This document shows, in pieces, positions 11,953-23,700 of a stretch of DNA of 64,000 nucleotides. Where the stretch lies: assembly GCA_964017155.1 (NCBI GenBank), contig OZ024854.1, positions 52,475,596-52,539,595 on the forward strand, in the 5' to 3' direction. How positions within the stretch are numbered: position 1 is the stretch's first letter; every line of letters begins with the position of its first letter. The notes under the pieces were generated by a model, which saw only the letters and a program-made list of their open reading frames with translations, was not told the DNA's origin and searched no databases. A program made the translations under genes and the position numbers. The DNA is from Oasisia sp. SBJ-2009. Its lineage: Eukaryota; Annelida; Polychaeta; Sabellida; Siboglinidae.

Positions 11953-13080
11953 AATATAGGCCCCTCGTCTTACGTACTTGTCCCTAACTGCTGAGGTAAT
12001 CGAGTTCCGTTTGAGGAACGAGTTCCTCTTGAAGTTTCAACAAGTAGGTATTCCGTTGTAGGTTTGGGGAGCCAATGTGGAGCTACAGTTGCTGAGTTAG
12101 ATGTCCCGAGGGATATGGAAGTTTTGAGAAACCTCAAGAGTGTTAACTTGGAAATGTGGAACCTTATGTAGTCGCTTAGTTGGAGGTCTGACGTTTTACG
12201 GAAGCTAAAAAATTCGCCCAAAATATTAACGGCGCTATATGCTTGGAATTATAGTGTGTACATATACTACAATTATGGTTAATTGGCTACTAATATCACT
12301 CACCTGTGATTCGCTTTCTGATTCATCGTCTGATGTATTCAACTGTATGTGAAACGGCGGCACTTCCATTGTTTACGTGTCTGTTCAGCTCCAGTCAATT
12401 TATGGTGCGAAAAAAAAGTCTAACAAATTATCGTTTTAATTCAATAGTTGTTCACGCTTCATATCGTGACCGTAATTTTAGCCAACTGGTTTTGTTTCCT
12501 CTACGAGCGGAAGACCGTTACTTGACGTATTACGTCATAGGATATTGCCGATTGTGCGTAATGCCTGGCCGCCCGTGTCGTCGGCGATGCTGCAGCTTCG
12601 CTCGTTACGACGCGCGCCGATAGTGGCAGCGTTGCGGGGGAGGCGCTGTCCACCATAGCTCACTCACTCCCCACTGCGTGCTACGCTCAGGTCGGCGATG
12701 TTTACACAGTCTACATAGTATTGTAGTATTGCTAAAATTAGTTTGTCTGTTCCGTTGGGAAGTCTTAGCAGTAAGTTCGCTGAGTCGGTTTTACTTGATC
12801 ACAGTTTAATGAGAAGCGCGGGAACTTGCAAACAGAAATGACAGTCAATAAACAATAAGTGCTAATATCCCACTGTTGATTGTTTGCAATTTAAACGAAG
12901 TTAATTTGCAATTTAAATATTTCGCGTAAGCAACATAAAATTGCGAACACAGTTCCTTTTATTAAACGCAATATGGTGGGCACCATTCCTTCAACGGACA
13001 TTTGCCGTTGATAGTGTGTGGCATGCAGCTACTCTGGGCTACCATGAATAAATATGAAATACGACATTTGCCGCAAACCT
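11953..13080. other. No recognisable gene
   Basis: Mixed-composition sequence. Open frames at 11970-12221 (-) and 12306-12623 (+) have no recognisable motif or convincing splice sites. A small palindrome GAGGAACGAGTTCCTC lies near 12014. Confidence 0.45.
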
Positions 13081-13084
13081 AAGC

Positions 13085-13605
13085 GACCCGCACACCGAGG
13101 AGAATTGCTCAAGACGCGGTCGAGATGTTTTTTCGATGCGTCTTGACCGCGTCTCGAGCATCTGGTTGCGGCGCGTCTCGAACGAGTCTTGAGGGAATCT
13201 CGAGTGACTTGCCCGGACACCGCGGAGATGCGAATGAGTCTCGAGACAAAACGAATTATTCAGTAGCACAATTTTGTGGCCTGGCCTCCAAATCTCGCGT
13301 TCAAATGTCCGCCATATTCAGCTTTGTACGAAGCATCATGTGACTCTAAGCGCGCTTCTCATTGGCAAATGGGATTTTTGCGTCTCGTCTGGTCTCGACC
13401 GCGTCTTGTCCCGAAGTGCCCGCACACCATGTTTTGAGACAAGACGTGGTCGAGACGAGGTCAAAACACCCAAAGACGCTTCCGAAAAACAAACATGTTG
13501 GATCCTCAAGACTCGCTTGAAACTCAAAACGCGCTCAAGACGTTTCGAGACAGTCTTGATACGTGTCGACGGGGTACCCCGTACACTGCGGAGAGTCGTT
13601 CAATG
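13085..13605. mobile_element. Repeat-rich block with CGAGAC/GTCTCG motifs, probably a degenerate DNA transposon cluster
   Basis: Four related blocks of the form CCCGNACACYGNGGAGA occur near 13088, 13208, 13418 and 13572. Between them are many direct and inverted copies of GTCTCGA, AAGACGCGGTCGAGA and their complements; the 13110-13125 motif is inverted at about 13140-13160 and at 13393-13410. This is the pattern of nested or subterminally repetitive non-autonomous DNA elements. I cannot name the superfamily; no transposase is visible. Confidence 0.45.
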
Positions 13606-14085
13606 TGTAGGGTACAAGTCATTGAACAACTATGTGCGAAGGCAAGCAACGCAGAACTTCTCAACAGCACCACAAGGGAATGGTTCTACACCACAATTGG
13701 AGTCTGGAAAGTTTACTGCCTCTCTCCAACACCGTTCAACATCTTCCTTGAGCGCATCAAGGCAGATGCACATACAGATCATGTAGTCAGCATTGCAGGA
13801 TTAACGATCGCAAACGTAATATTTGTTAATCATATCAATGTCACAGCAGGAGATGAGCAAGAACTGACCTGGTACAACGCCTGGATAAACATCTACCGTG
13901 CATGATTAACAACCTTGAAATAGAAACCGTAAAAAGTCAACTATCGTGGTACAACACTGAAGAAGAAGGATCAAAACCAGAAGTTCTTTCGTGAATCGCA
14001 CAAACTTCAGCCGTACTTACAATACTAATACCAAACCTTTGATAAAACAAGAGGATCACCCTGAAAAATAGAGATGATATGTTAC
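13606..14085 (+). pseudogene. Degenerate non-LTR retrotransposon reverse transcriptase fragment
   Basis: The translation carries the RT core in order: EQLCAKASNAELLNSTTREW, then YCLSPTPFNIFLERI (where active copies have a QGCLLSPTLFNIFLERI-like motif), then VIFVNHINVTAGDEQEL (in place of the catalytic FADD block). After an in-frame stop at 13903-13905, EEGSKPEVLS and IAQTSAVLT continue the thumb region with further stops. The catalytic Asp pair is lost (FADD to FVNH), so this is a dead copy. The family resembles LINE-like polymerases common in invertebrate genomes; the exact clade is not assigned. Confidence 0.8.
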
Positions 14086-14452
14086 CGGGACATCTTGCAA
14101 AGACCCTACACAAGGATGTGAGATCAACAATCTTTCGACACATCGGGATATATGGCACTACCAATAACGCTAATTTAACGTTGTATCATTGCATCGTAGT
14201 AGTTCCACGTGTCGATCTCTTCACATTCATTCGCTTCCTTGAATCATCGGCATGTGCTCTTTCAACTGAAGATGTAGTTCACAAATAAGTTTATTCATCT
14301 GGATCTGAATAAATAAACAAATTATTTTGTATATAGATGTCCCTTGTTCATGAGACAGCCATAATCATCGACTGTTTGTTGAGATGTTGTACGTGTTATT
14401 TGCACATTGTGTTGTAGCCTGACTCGGACCCTTCCTTCGGAGAACATGAAGT
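14086..14452. other. No recognisable gene; upstream region of the two-exon gene
   Basis: AT-rich. It would contain the 5' UTR or promoter of the gene starting at 14453, but no TATA-like or initiator element could be assigned with confidence. Confidence 0.4.
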
Positions 14453-14902
14453 ATGGCTGAAGCAGTACTACTGCCCAGCGTGCTGGATCTACTGCACCTG
14501 GGCGATATCGTACAAGAAGCGTGGACATTGTCTTTCTACTATGTCACATGGTTGCGTCAGGCGTGGCCGGTCAAGGTGGCGGTCGGCTACATCAGCTACG
14601 CCGTCTCTGACGTCACGCCGGCCGCAGTCAGCAGCTTGCTAGGCGCCGCCTGCTACGTCACCAATGGCGTGCATTATGCGGCCGACATGTTGGACGCTAC
14701 GGTCATTGCTCTGCCAGCCACCGTTATCACCAACCATTACCTGCTGGTGACGATGGGGGATTGTGTGATGGGTTGGGCAGCCCAGGTAACAGGTGTTTTT
14801 GCAAGCGCCCTCGAGACGGCCGAGCCGTTGATATGTACGGTGTTTGAGGGGACTTTCCTCGCCCTCAGCTCTGCCGTCGAACTGGTGCCCAATCCTATCG
14901 AG
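14453..14902 (+). CDS. Exon 1 of the unrecognised hydrophobic protein
   Basis: 150 codons, phase 0 at its end, donor GTGTGT at 14903. Without splicing, the frame runs into low-quality sequence and stops at 15016. Confidence 0.6.
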
Positions 14903-15736
14903 GTGTGTACTGCTACGTGTGGCATGCATGATGACCCTCGCAGACATTACCCATTCAGATGCACGTGGGCTACATCCCACACAAATACTCATTGCATAAT
15001 GACTGAAGTATTCTAATGAAACCATTCCTGGAGCGTTATATCCGTAAAGGATTTTGTCCCGGAATGGTTTTGCTCGTGAGGTGTACGTCCACGAGGGGTT
15101 TGTGTTTTAGGGGTTATATCTATGACGTGTGTCCACGAAGGATTATGTCCATGGTGGGTTTTGTCTGTACCTTCGGGGTGCCCCAGGGGTCACTCTTGTT
15201 CATTTTACTGTTGGCAAACTGTATTTAAACTTCCAGTGAAATTCTAGATATGCTATTGATCACTGACAGCTGTCATAGTGAATAACCGTGCCAGTAACCT
15301 AGTGTCGTGTGTCTAGGCCATCTCACTGGTAGTGCGCTTCGTCGCCTGGGCGTTCCGACCGCTCCACGTCCTGTCCAGCGTCTTCATCATACCGAGCGTG
15401 CGCCGGTGGGTGAGCTGCCTCGTCTGCCTGACGCCCTCCGCTGACGACGTGTCGGTGCTGCTGCTGCGGCTGCCGCTCTGGCTCGACTCGGTCCTCCTCT
15501 ACGCGGCCCCCATCACCGAGATGATGCCAGAACTACCTTCCATCGCCAGCTTCTGGGATCGCATCCCCTTCCCGGAGAGCGTCAGCCCTACTCCATTGCC
15601 GATTCTCACCGTCATCCCATTGCCAGAATTCGTGCAAGATGTTCCCCGCGTTGCACCCAATCCTATGGAGGTGATGCCAGACCCGACCGAGGGTGCGATC
15701 ATCGTCCACGATCCGTCCTTTTATCTCCATATCTGA
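14453..15736 (+). CDS. Unrecognised hydrophobic 289-residue protein, complete two-exon gene
   Basis: Exon 1 (14453-14902) starts MAEAVLLPSVLDLLHLGDIV and ends VELVPNPIE with donor GAG|GTGTGT. Exon 2 (15317-15736) follows GTGTCTAG and reads AISLVVRFVAWAFRPLHVLS to a TGA. Both sides are phase 0. The ATG has A at -3 and G at +4. The protein is rich in Val, Ala and Leu, with several amphipathic or membrane-like stretches (about residues 44-85, 113-146, 152-200) and a Pro/acidic tail (PFPESVSPTPLPILTVIPLP). NPIEV at the exon boundary and NPMEVMPDP near the end are similar, hinting at an internal duplication. I recognise no family; a membrane-associated or lipid-binding role is only inference from composition. 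Confidence 0.6.
15165..15231 (+). pseudogene. Possible scrap of a LINE reverse transcriptase in the intron
   Basis: The translation TFGVPQGSLLFILLLANCI resembles the RT block GVPQGS..GPLLF..YIND with a short deletion. It is only about 20 residues with nothing recognisable on either side, so chance resemblance is possible. Confidence 0.3.
15317..15736 (+). CDS. Exon 2 of the unrecognised hydrophobic protein
   Basis: Acceptor GTGTCTAG; 139 codons and a TGA. GC-rich in contrast to the flanking intron and 3' side. After the stop there are four imperfect copies of a TGTCTGACTTCTAC motif (about 15745-15810). Confidence 0.6.
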   Translation, partial: AISLVVRFVAWAFRPLHVLSSVFIIPSVRRWVSCLVCLTPSADDVSVLLLRLPLWLDSVLLYAAPITEMMPELPSIASFWDRIPFPESVSPTPLPILTVIPLPEFVQDVPRVAPNPMEVMPDPTEGAIIVHDPSFYLHI

Positions 15737-17744
15737 TTTTTACCTTCATGTCTGACTTCCAACTCTGTCTGACTTCTACCTCTATGTCTGACTTCTACGT
15801 GCATGTCTCATTTCTATCTTTGTATGCATATTCTTTCACCACATCCGACTTCTTTTTCCACCTCTGACACAGCTACTCTATTCGACCATATATTGACATA
15901 TTGACCGTGCACACACCGGGCACGGCATCATCTACCACGCCAATTCATCTGGCACATATGTAAATGAACAGGTAACAGGGCAATACAAAGCAAAAACACC
16001 AACAGTACATGTCTGTTTTGCATTTTTATGTAACATAGAAATAATTACACAATGCATTGTCCCACGCTGCTCTACACTGACTGACCTGACATTGTTATTT
16101 CCTATTATTCTATTGGATATGTAACCAAATACAGCAGATTTTGTAACAATTCTTGGATCAATATTTAAGAAGAAACATGGATGTTTTATGACAGCATGAA
16201 TGAATTTGTTGCACAGCTTTACTTCTGGGTACATTAAACAAGCTGTTACAGTAGGCAAGAAGTTTTTCTTAGATTTGAACTGCAACTATACATAGCAAGT
16301 TCTTTCATAGCAATCCATACTAAATTACTGCCTGTGCTATCCGTAAAAGTGTAAGCACTTAATGCACAATTAATACACAAATGTCCCAAAGTAATCCAGA
16401 ATATGTTCTGTAAGTACATGACGATGGTTCCATCTAGTCCCTGGTGTGTAGAACTTGAACAAGAACTATACTTGCACAACAGTTACATCCTCATTGTGGG
16501 GGGGGGCCTTTCCAAAATCTCAATATACCATGTGTTTTATGAATATATCAGGCTGATAACCACGCGACACTTATAAGCAAGTTCCATTAATTACATAATT
16601 GTGTGACTTAATATCAGCAACAAAAACGTCTGATTAACTATAAAATAACCTATTTTATTTCTGGGTAAAGAATGTCACATCACTGAGCCGTTAACAATCC
16701 GAGCTAATTACAGCAGTACAAATATACCATAAACCCATCATTGGACTATAATCCTACACATCTGTAGTAATGCCATGGTGCCAGACATAAGCAGTTTGCT
16801 TGACCTTATGGAACAAGCTTCACAAGACTTTCAGACAAACTCAAATGTAGTGGTTCATTTGGATAACATGACACCCAGCATACCGGAGATGACTTTTAAA
16901 TGAAAATGGCAGCTTTTTGCAATAGTTTAATTTGCTGAAGACATCAACAATACAGTTGTGTGAAACTTACCTGTGTTGTGGACCTCCACTACAGCTCACC
17001 TCTGTCTCACCTGCCCACTCACCATACACAGTATCAATTAAACCGTGATTGGTCATTTTTTGCAACTATTTTGCATGGAACTGAGTGCAAAGATACTACT
17101 GGTGTGCATAGAGTGTCTGTAAAATAATCTTCTGAATAACTTATAAAGCTACATTACACTGTGGAAAAAGAAAACAATTCGTGGCCTTTTATCTTATTAT
17201 AACATCAGGACTAAACATTTTAAATACTTACCTTGCTATGGCTGGTGGACGAAATCAGAACTTGAATAACAAATGCAGCCAAATAAAATAGTCACCGGTG
17301 TGGTTAGCCTGGTTTAACCTGGAATGATTTTACATGGATAATGATTTCACTTACCATCTCAAAATAATGTGATGTTCACGCGTCCTCACAATCTTCATCA
17401 AGCTGGCACAAATTGTAAATGATATTCCTGGTTGTCTAACACAAAATTTGACGAGTTAGTTAACATGGAACAATTCCACGTATGATAAGAATAATTTCCC
17501 AAGAACAGGTTGCTTCATCAAAATGCAAATTGAACACATAATTTCTACTGAAGATATATGTCACAGCCGAGTCACGGTGAATGCTGCATAAACTTGTCAT
17601 TCTGAGATGCATTCATCTACAGCTTGTGTATAAAAATGTCTTCCGTGGCCAGTACATGATCCGTCACATCGCGTATCTGTCCAACTCCTGTAAGCGTGAG
17701 CGTGTGTCTGTCCTGAGCTGCTGTCCTCGGTGTTCCCCGGGTGA
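15737..17744. other. Convergent 3' region of two genes; no further gene seen
   Basis: Between the stop of the + gene (15736) and the stop of SARNP on the - strand (17745). AT-rich, with a short G-run at about 16498-16506. It would hold both 3' UTRs; poly(A) sites were not assigned. Confidence 0.5.
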
Positions 17745-17789
17745 TCACTTCGCCATGCCAAACCTCTCCGCCCGTTTCCTCTTCTTCTC
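17745..17789 (-). CDS. SARNP: SARNP exon 11 (stop codon)
   Basis: Acceptor GAGTTGCAG; EKKRKRAERFGMAK and TGA. Matches the conserved end of the family. Confidence 0.96.
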   Translation of the reverse strand, partial: EKKRKRAERFGMAK

Positions 17790-20700
17790 CTGCAACTCAC
17801 CAGCCCACTCCATGAGACGTCACTCACCACCACCCACGCACAGCACTTTAATGTCATCAATGTTCTTTCACTCAACGTCTATATCATACACCTGTAGTAC
17901 CATGGATGTACCTCGATGTCTGTCTCATCTACATCTAGCAGACATCGGGTCAAATTCATTGGAAAATATTTCAAATACTTTTTCAATTACTTTTCATTTT
18001 CAGGATGTATTACTGTGTTGGTAAAAGAAAAGCAACTCATATATAGAGACATCTAGTTTATAGGCACAATTAGTATTTTGCTCATATGATGATTGGCAGA
18101 CCAGTGCTAGGGAGTATTGTTACTGCTAACTACATCAGAGTGATGACTGACTCCAAAACTTTTATCCACAGAGATAAAGGCCAAAATATGTTGTTTGTTA
18201 AGCCAAAAGGTCCATAATAAAATGCCTGTGTTGCCTTCAGAAGAGACACTGCTAATGACTAGGATCTTGTGAGGAAGTGTGCCAGGAGACTGACAGTTCA
18301 ACATCAAAGTCAGCCAGGATACCAGAATAGCCTGGCGCCAGCCTGCAGTCTGTCTAAAGAACAAAGAGGATATTGACCTATGGTCACTGGCAGGTGCTAA
18401 TCCATCCAATGGCTCTAAACAAACAAAAGTTGTGGTCACTGCTGTTAACTGTCTTAATCAGTAATTAGCACTGTTGGATGAAGTCGCAGTGACGGTAATC
18501 AGTTGGGCAGGCATTACATGTGATCTTGAAACAGAAATGTTGATACTGACAATGCATTTTAAAAAGTATCTGAAAGTATTTGAAAAAGTCAAATACATTA
18601 AGGAAGTATTTAAGTACAAATACAAATACTTTTTATTCCTAAAGGTCAAATACAAATACTTTGAAAATAGTATTTTTCAAATACAAATGTATCTGATCCA
18701 TGTCTGACATCTAGTACTCAGTACTACAGATGTATCTCTACTACTGTATCATCTTGCTCTACTACTACGGGTGTATCTCTACTACTGTATCATCTTGCTC
18801 TACTACTACGGGTGTATCTCTACTACTGTATCATCTTGCTCTACTACTACGGGTGTATCTCTACTACTGTATCATCTTGCTCTAGTACTATGGGTGTATC
18901 TCTACTACTGTATCACCTTGTTCTAGTATTACGGGTGTATCTCTACTACTGTATCATCTTGCTCTACTACTACGGGTGTATCTCTACTACTGTATCATCT
19001 TGCTCTACTACTACGGGTGTATCTCTACTACTGTATCATCTTGCTCTACTACTACGGGTGTATCTCTACTACTGTATCATCTTGCTCTAGTACTATGGGT
19101 GTATCTCTACTACTGTATCACCTTGTTCTAGTATTACGGGTGTATCTCTACTACTGTATCATCTTGCTCTACTACTACGGGTGTATCTCTACTACTGTAT
19201 CATCTTGCTCTACTACTACGGGTGTATCTCTACTACTGTATCATCTTGCTCTACTACTACGGGTGTATCTCTACTACTGTATCACCTTGTTCTACTACTA
19301 TGGGTGTATCTCTACTACTGTATCATCTTGCTCTACTACTACGGGTGTATCTCTACTACTGTATCATCTTGCTCTAGTACTACGGGTGTATCTCTACTAC
19401 TGTATCATCTTGCTCTACTACTACGGGTGTATCTCTACTACTGTATCATCTTGCTCTACTACTACGGGTGTATCTCTACTACTGTATCATCTTGCTCTAC
19501 TACTACGGGTGTATCTCTACTACTGTATCATCTTGCTCTACTACTACGGGTGTATCTCTACTACTGCATCATCTTGCTCTACTACTACGGGTGTATCTCT
19601 ACTACTGTATCATCTTGCTCTACTACTACGGGTGTATCTCTACTACTGTATCATCTTGCTCTACTACTACGGGTGTATCTCTACTACTGCATCACCTTGC
19701 TCTACTACTACGGGTGTATCTCTACTACTGTATCATCTTGCTCTAGTACTACGGGTGTATCTCTACTACTGCATCATCTTGCTCTACTACTACGGGTGTA
19801 TCTCTACTACTGTATCATCTTGCTCTAGTACTACGGGTGTATCTCTACTACTGTATCATCTTGCTCTACTACTACGGGTGTATCTCTACTACTGCATCAT
19901 CTTGCTCTACTACTACGGGTGTATCTCTACTACTGTATCATCTTGCTCTAGCACTACGGGTGTATCTCTACTACTGTATCATCTTGCTCTAGTACTACTA
20001 CGGGTGTATCTCTACTACTGTATCATCTTGCTCTAGTACTACTACGGGTGTATCTCTACTACTGTATCATCTTGCTCTAGCACTACGGGTGTATCTCTAC
20101 TACTGTATCATCTTGCTCTAGTACTACTACGGGTGTATCTCTACTACTGTATCATCTTGCTCTACTACTACGGGTGTATCACTACTACTGCATCATCTTG
20201 CTCTACTACTACGGGTGTATCTCTACTACTGTATCATCTTGCTCTAGTACTACGGGTGTATCTCTACTACTGTATCATCTTGCTCTACTACTACGGGTGT
20301 ATCTCTACTACTGTATCATCTTGCTCTAGTACTACTACGGGTGTATCTCTACTACTGTATCATCTTGCTCTACTACTACGGGTGTATCTCTACTACTGCA
20401 TCATCTTGCTCTACTACTACGGGTGTATCTCTACTACTGTATCATCTTGCTCTAGTACTACGGGTGTATCTCTACTACTGTATCATCTTGCTCTACTACT
20501 ACGGGTGTATCTCTACTACTGTATCATCTTGCTCTAGTACTACGGGTGTATCTCTACTACTGCATCATCTTGCTCTACTACTACGGGTGTATCTCTACTA
20601 CTGCATCATCTTGCTCTAGTACTACGGGTGTATCTCTACTACTGTATCATCTTGCTCTAGTACTACGGGTGTATCTCTACTACTGTATCATCTTGCTCTA

Positions 20701-23700
20701 GCACTACGGGTGTATCTCTACTACTGCATCATCTTGCTCTAGTACTACGGGTGTATCTCTACTACTGTATCATCTTGCTCTACTACTACGGGTGTATCTC
20801 TACTACTGTATCATCTTGCTCTAGTACTACGGGTGTATCTCTACTACTGTATCATCTTGCTCCAGGACTGTGGACATACATCAGTGTCTGTATCAGTCAC
20901 TCCAGCTGCTGCGTTCGCTCCAAATCTCATCTTCCTCTTCAATAATTTTTCATCTGTTTCAATCTGAACAAAGCAACACACATTATACAAGCAACTATAG
21001 ACAAAATTGTATTTTGTTTACAAGGACAGGAACATTGTTGTGACAAAACTTGGTGTTTGAAATTGTCAAGCAAGCAAATAAATCACCCCTAAAATGTTGC
21101 TAAGTGAATTACCAATTTGTATCTGTTAACAACATTGTCGTATCTGAAACAAAACTTACACTACATACATGGCTATATTAGATGACTTGATATTAATGAC
21201 TCATGCTTGTTATGTTAAGACAGACAACCACTTTTGAACAAATAGGTGTGTTTAGCTGAACAAATAGGTGTGTTTAGCTGAACAAATAGGTGTGTTTAGC
21301 TGAACAAATAGGTGTGTTTAGCTGAACAAATAAGTGTGCTTAGCTCTGTAGAATTGGGCATCTCCAGTCAGAAGCATATGATAAAAAACATTCCATTGAT
21401 GAAAGCTTTGCATAAAGTAATAGGGAATCAAATATTACACACAAATATGGCCAAAATGTTTGAAAATGAATACAACCTTCAAAATAACGTCTCGCATTAG
21501 CCAAACAGATTATTATTTAAGATGCCATACAGACGAATACCAAATTTTCCAATTGTAAAGAGGTTGGTGCAAAGTTGCAAATGTAATAAGACCCGGTAAA
21601 TAAACTTAGCTTCTTGCAGACTTCAGCAGAACAGTAAAACACCTTTGACTGTCTCTGAGCATGAATGGACACTGCAATCACTGCCATACCTTCCCACAGC
21701 ATCAATGTCTAAGTCATGACTGCACTCAACTGCTATACAAGATTGAAACGTTTAAAAAGTAATCTACTGGAGTTATAAACGACTGACCTTAGACAGTGTA
21801 GTGGACGTGACTGTGCCAAACCGTTCTGCACGCTTCTTCAACTTCTCAGTCACTTCCGTCTGTCACAACATGACACATTAATGTTCTAGTATCAACAATG
21901 GCATACTGTAGTCACAGTAAAGCAAATTGCAACATGCCACAAATTACACGTGGTAAAACACTGTAATTTTATTCTATAAATAGAAACTCTTGTCATGCTG
22001 TTTAATGGTCCATTAGCAATTACATATTACAGTGGAAGAGAAGTAACTCATGTTACAAAATGGGGTAATGTAGTAACGTAAAAATAGTCATCATCATGTA
22101 TGAATAAATGGTGATAATTAACTACATAATTAACGTACAACATAAGTTAAACAGTTGTATGGGAAAATTTTGATAATTAACTCCAAGATTAACATACAAC
22201 ATAAGTTAAACAATTGTAAACTTGCAATAAAACATTTCTCTCACCGTTGGTTTGCTGGTCTCATCTATTCCAAATCTTCCTGCTCGCAATTTCAACTTGT
22301 CTGTTTCAGAAGTCTGGAAATATACATAAGAACATGTGACTCATCCAGTAATTTAAAGATATACCCATTTAAGTTAGTATATGAGGACTGTTGTGAACGT
22401 TTCAGTTTTCTTTGCTGTCTTAAGTCTTAATAATAACAATTATAATAGTAACTCTAAATGTTTATTATATGTGTCTGTATGTTTATATTGATATATCTAT
22501 ATATCTATATATATCTATATCTATATATATCTATATATATATATATATATACACATACATACAGTCACGCCTCGTTATAACGCGACGCTCGGGGTCCGTG
22601 AAATGGAACTGCGTTGTAAAAGGGGTGCGTTATTCATGTTCTGGTATTGCCATAGTCCATCAGGTGGCGCCACTTTCAAACACCGCGTCATCTTCCCGCC
22701 TTAGCAGAAGTAAACAACAAGATGGCGGGCGTTCGTGTTCCAAATGTTTACTTCGGAATATCTCAAGTTACCACGTCTATGTTTTGACAAAACAACTGAC
22801 AGTAATCAAGAATGTGTCTATTATACTAGTTCAAATAGTTTGAACAACTTTGGATGTTTTTTGATGTGATAATTTGACCATTTGCTGCGGGTTTGCGGCG
22901 GTGGCGAATGTAGCAGCAATCGGCCGGCCTAAAATGGCCTGCTGTGTTGTCGAAACAAATTCGTCAAAATAAAAGTTCTCAACGGATTTGATTCATATTT
23001 GTTTTATTTGGCAGCTAATATGTATGGCTACGTTTGTCTCACTTGAAGTAGGAAATGTGTCCGCTCAGTAATTACTTAGCAATGGGATAGTGCGTTTATT
23101 TGTTTCATTTTTTTTGGATGACATTCAGCTAATAATATCACCATGATTTTCCGACATAATATAGATGGTATAATTTTATTATAATAAAGAATTCATTTGG
23201 CAGTAAATGATATATAATTCATATTTTAATAAATAATTCGTATTTCCAGAGTTATGATTTTTATTGTAACAGTATGCAAAACAGAATTTTCGCTGGCCGG
23301 CCGGTCGCAGGGACCTTCATGGACGAAGTAATAACTGGATAGCGTAGCGCGATTTTCTCCCTGGCGGGAAAACATGTCTCCCATGGCGGCAGAAATTCGG
23401 GGTCCACGACCGACCGCGTTACAAGCGATTCGCGTTATAGCGAGTCACGTTATTGCGAGGCGTAACTGTATATATATATATATATTATATATAATTATAA
23501 TATACTGTATATATTGGGGGATGGCATCTACATACATATATTATATATATAATACATATAATTATAATATATATATATATTATATATTACTATTGTAATA
23601 TAAAAAAATGGAGTAGTAAACAATAAGTGCACCTACCCCTGATGTCTCTGATGCTTGAGATTCTGGACTGGACAAACCAAACCTAACAAACACACACATG

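Noticed and set aside
19017..20036. 339-codon Tyr/Leu/Cys-rich frame that looks membrane-like
   Set aside because: Pure 41-bp repeat translation inside a SARNP intron.
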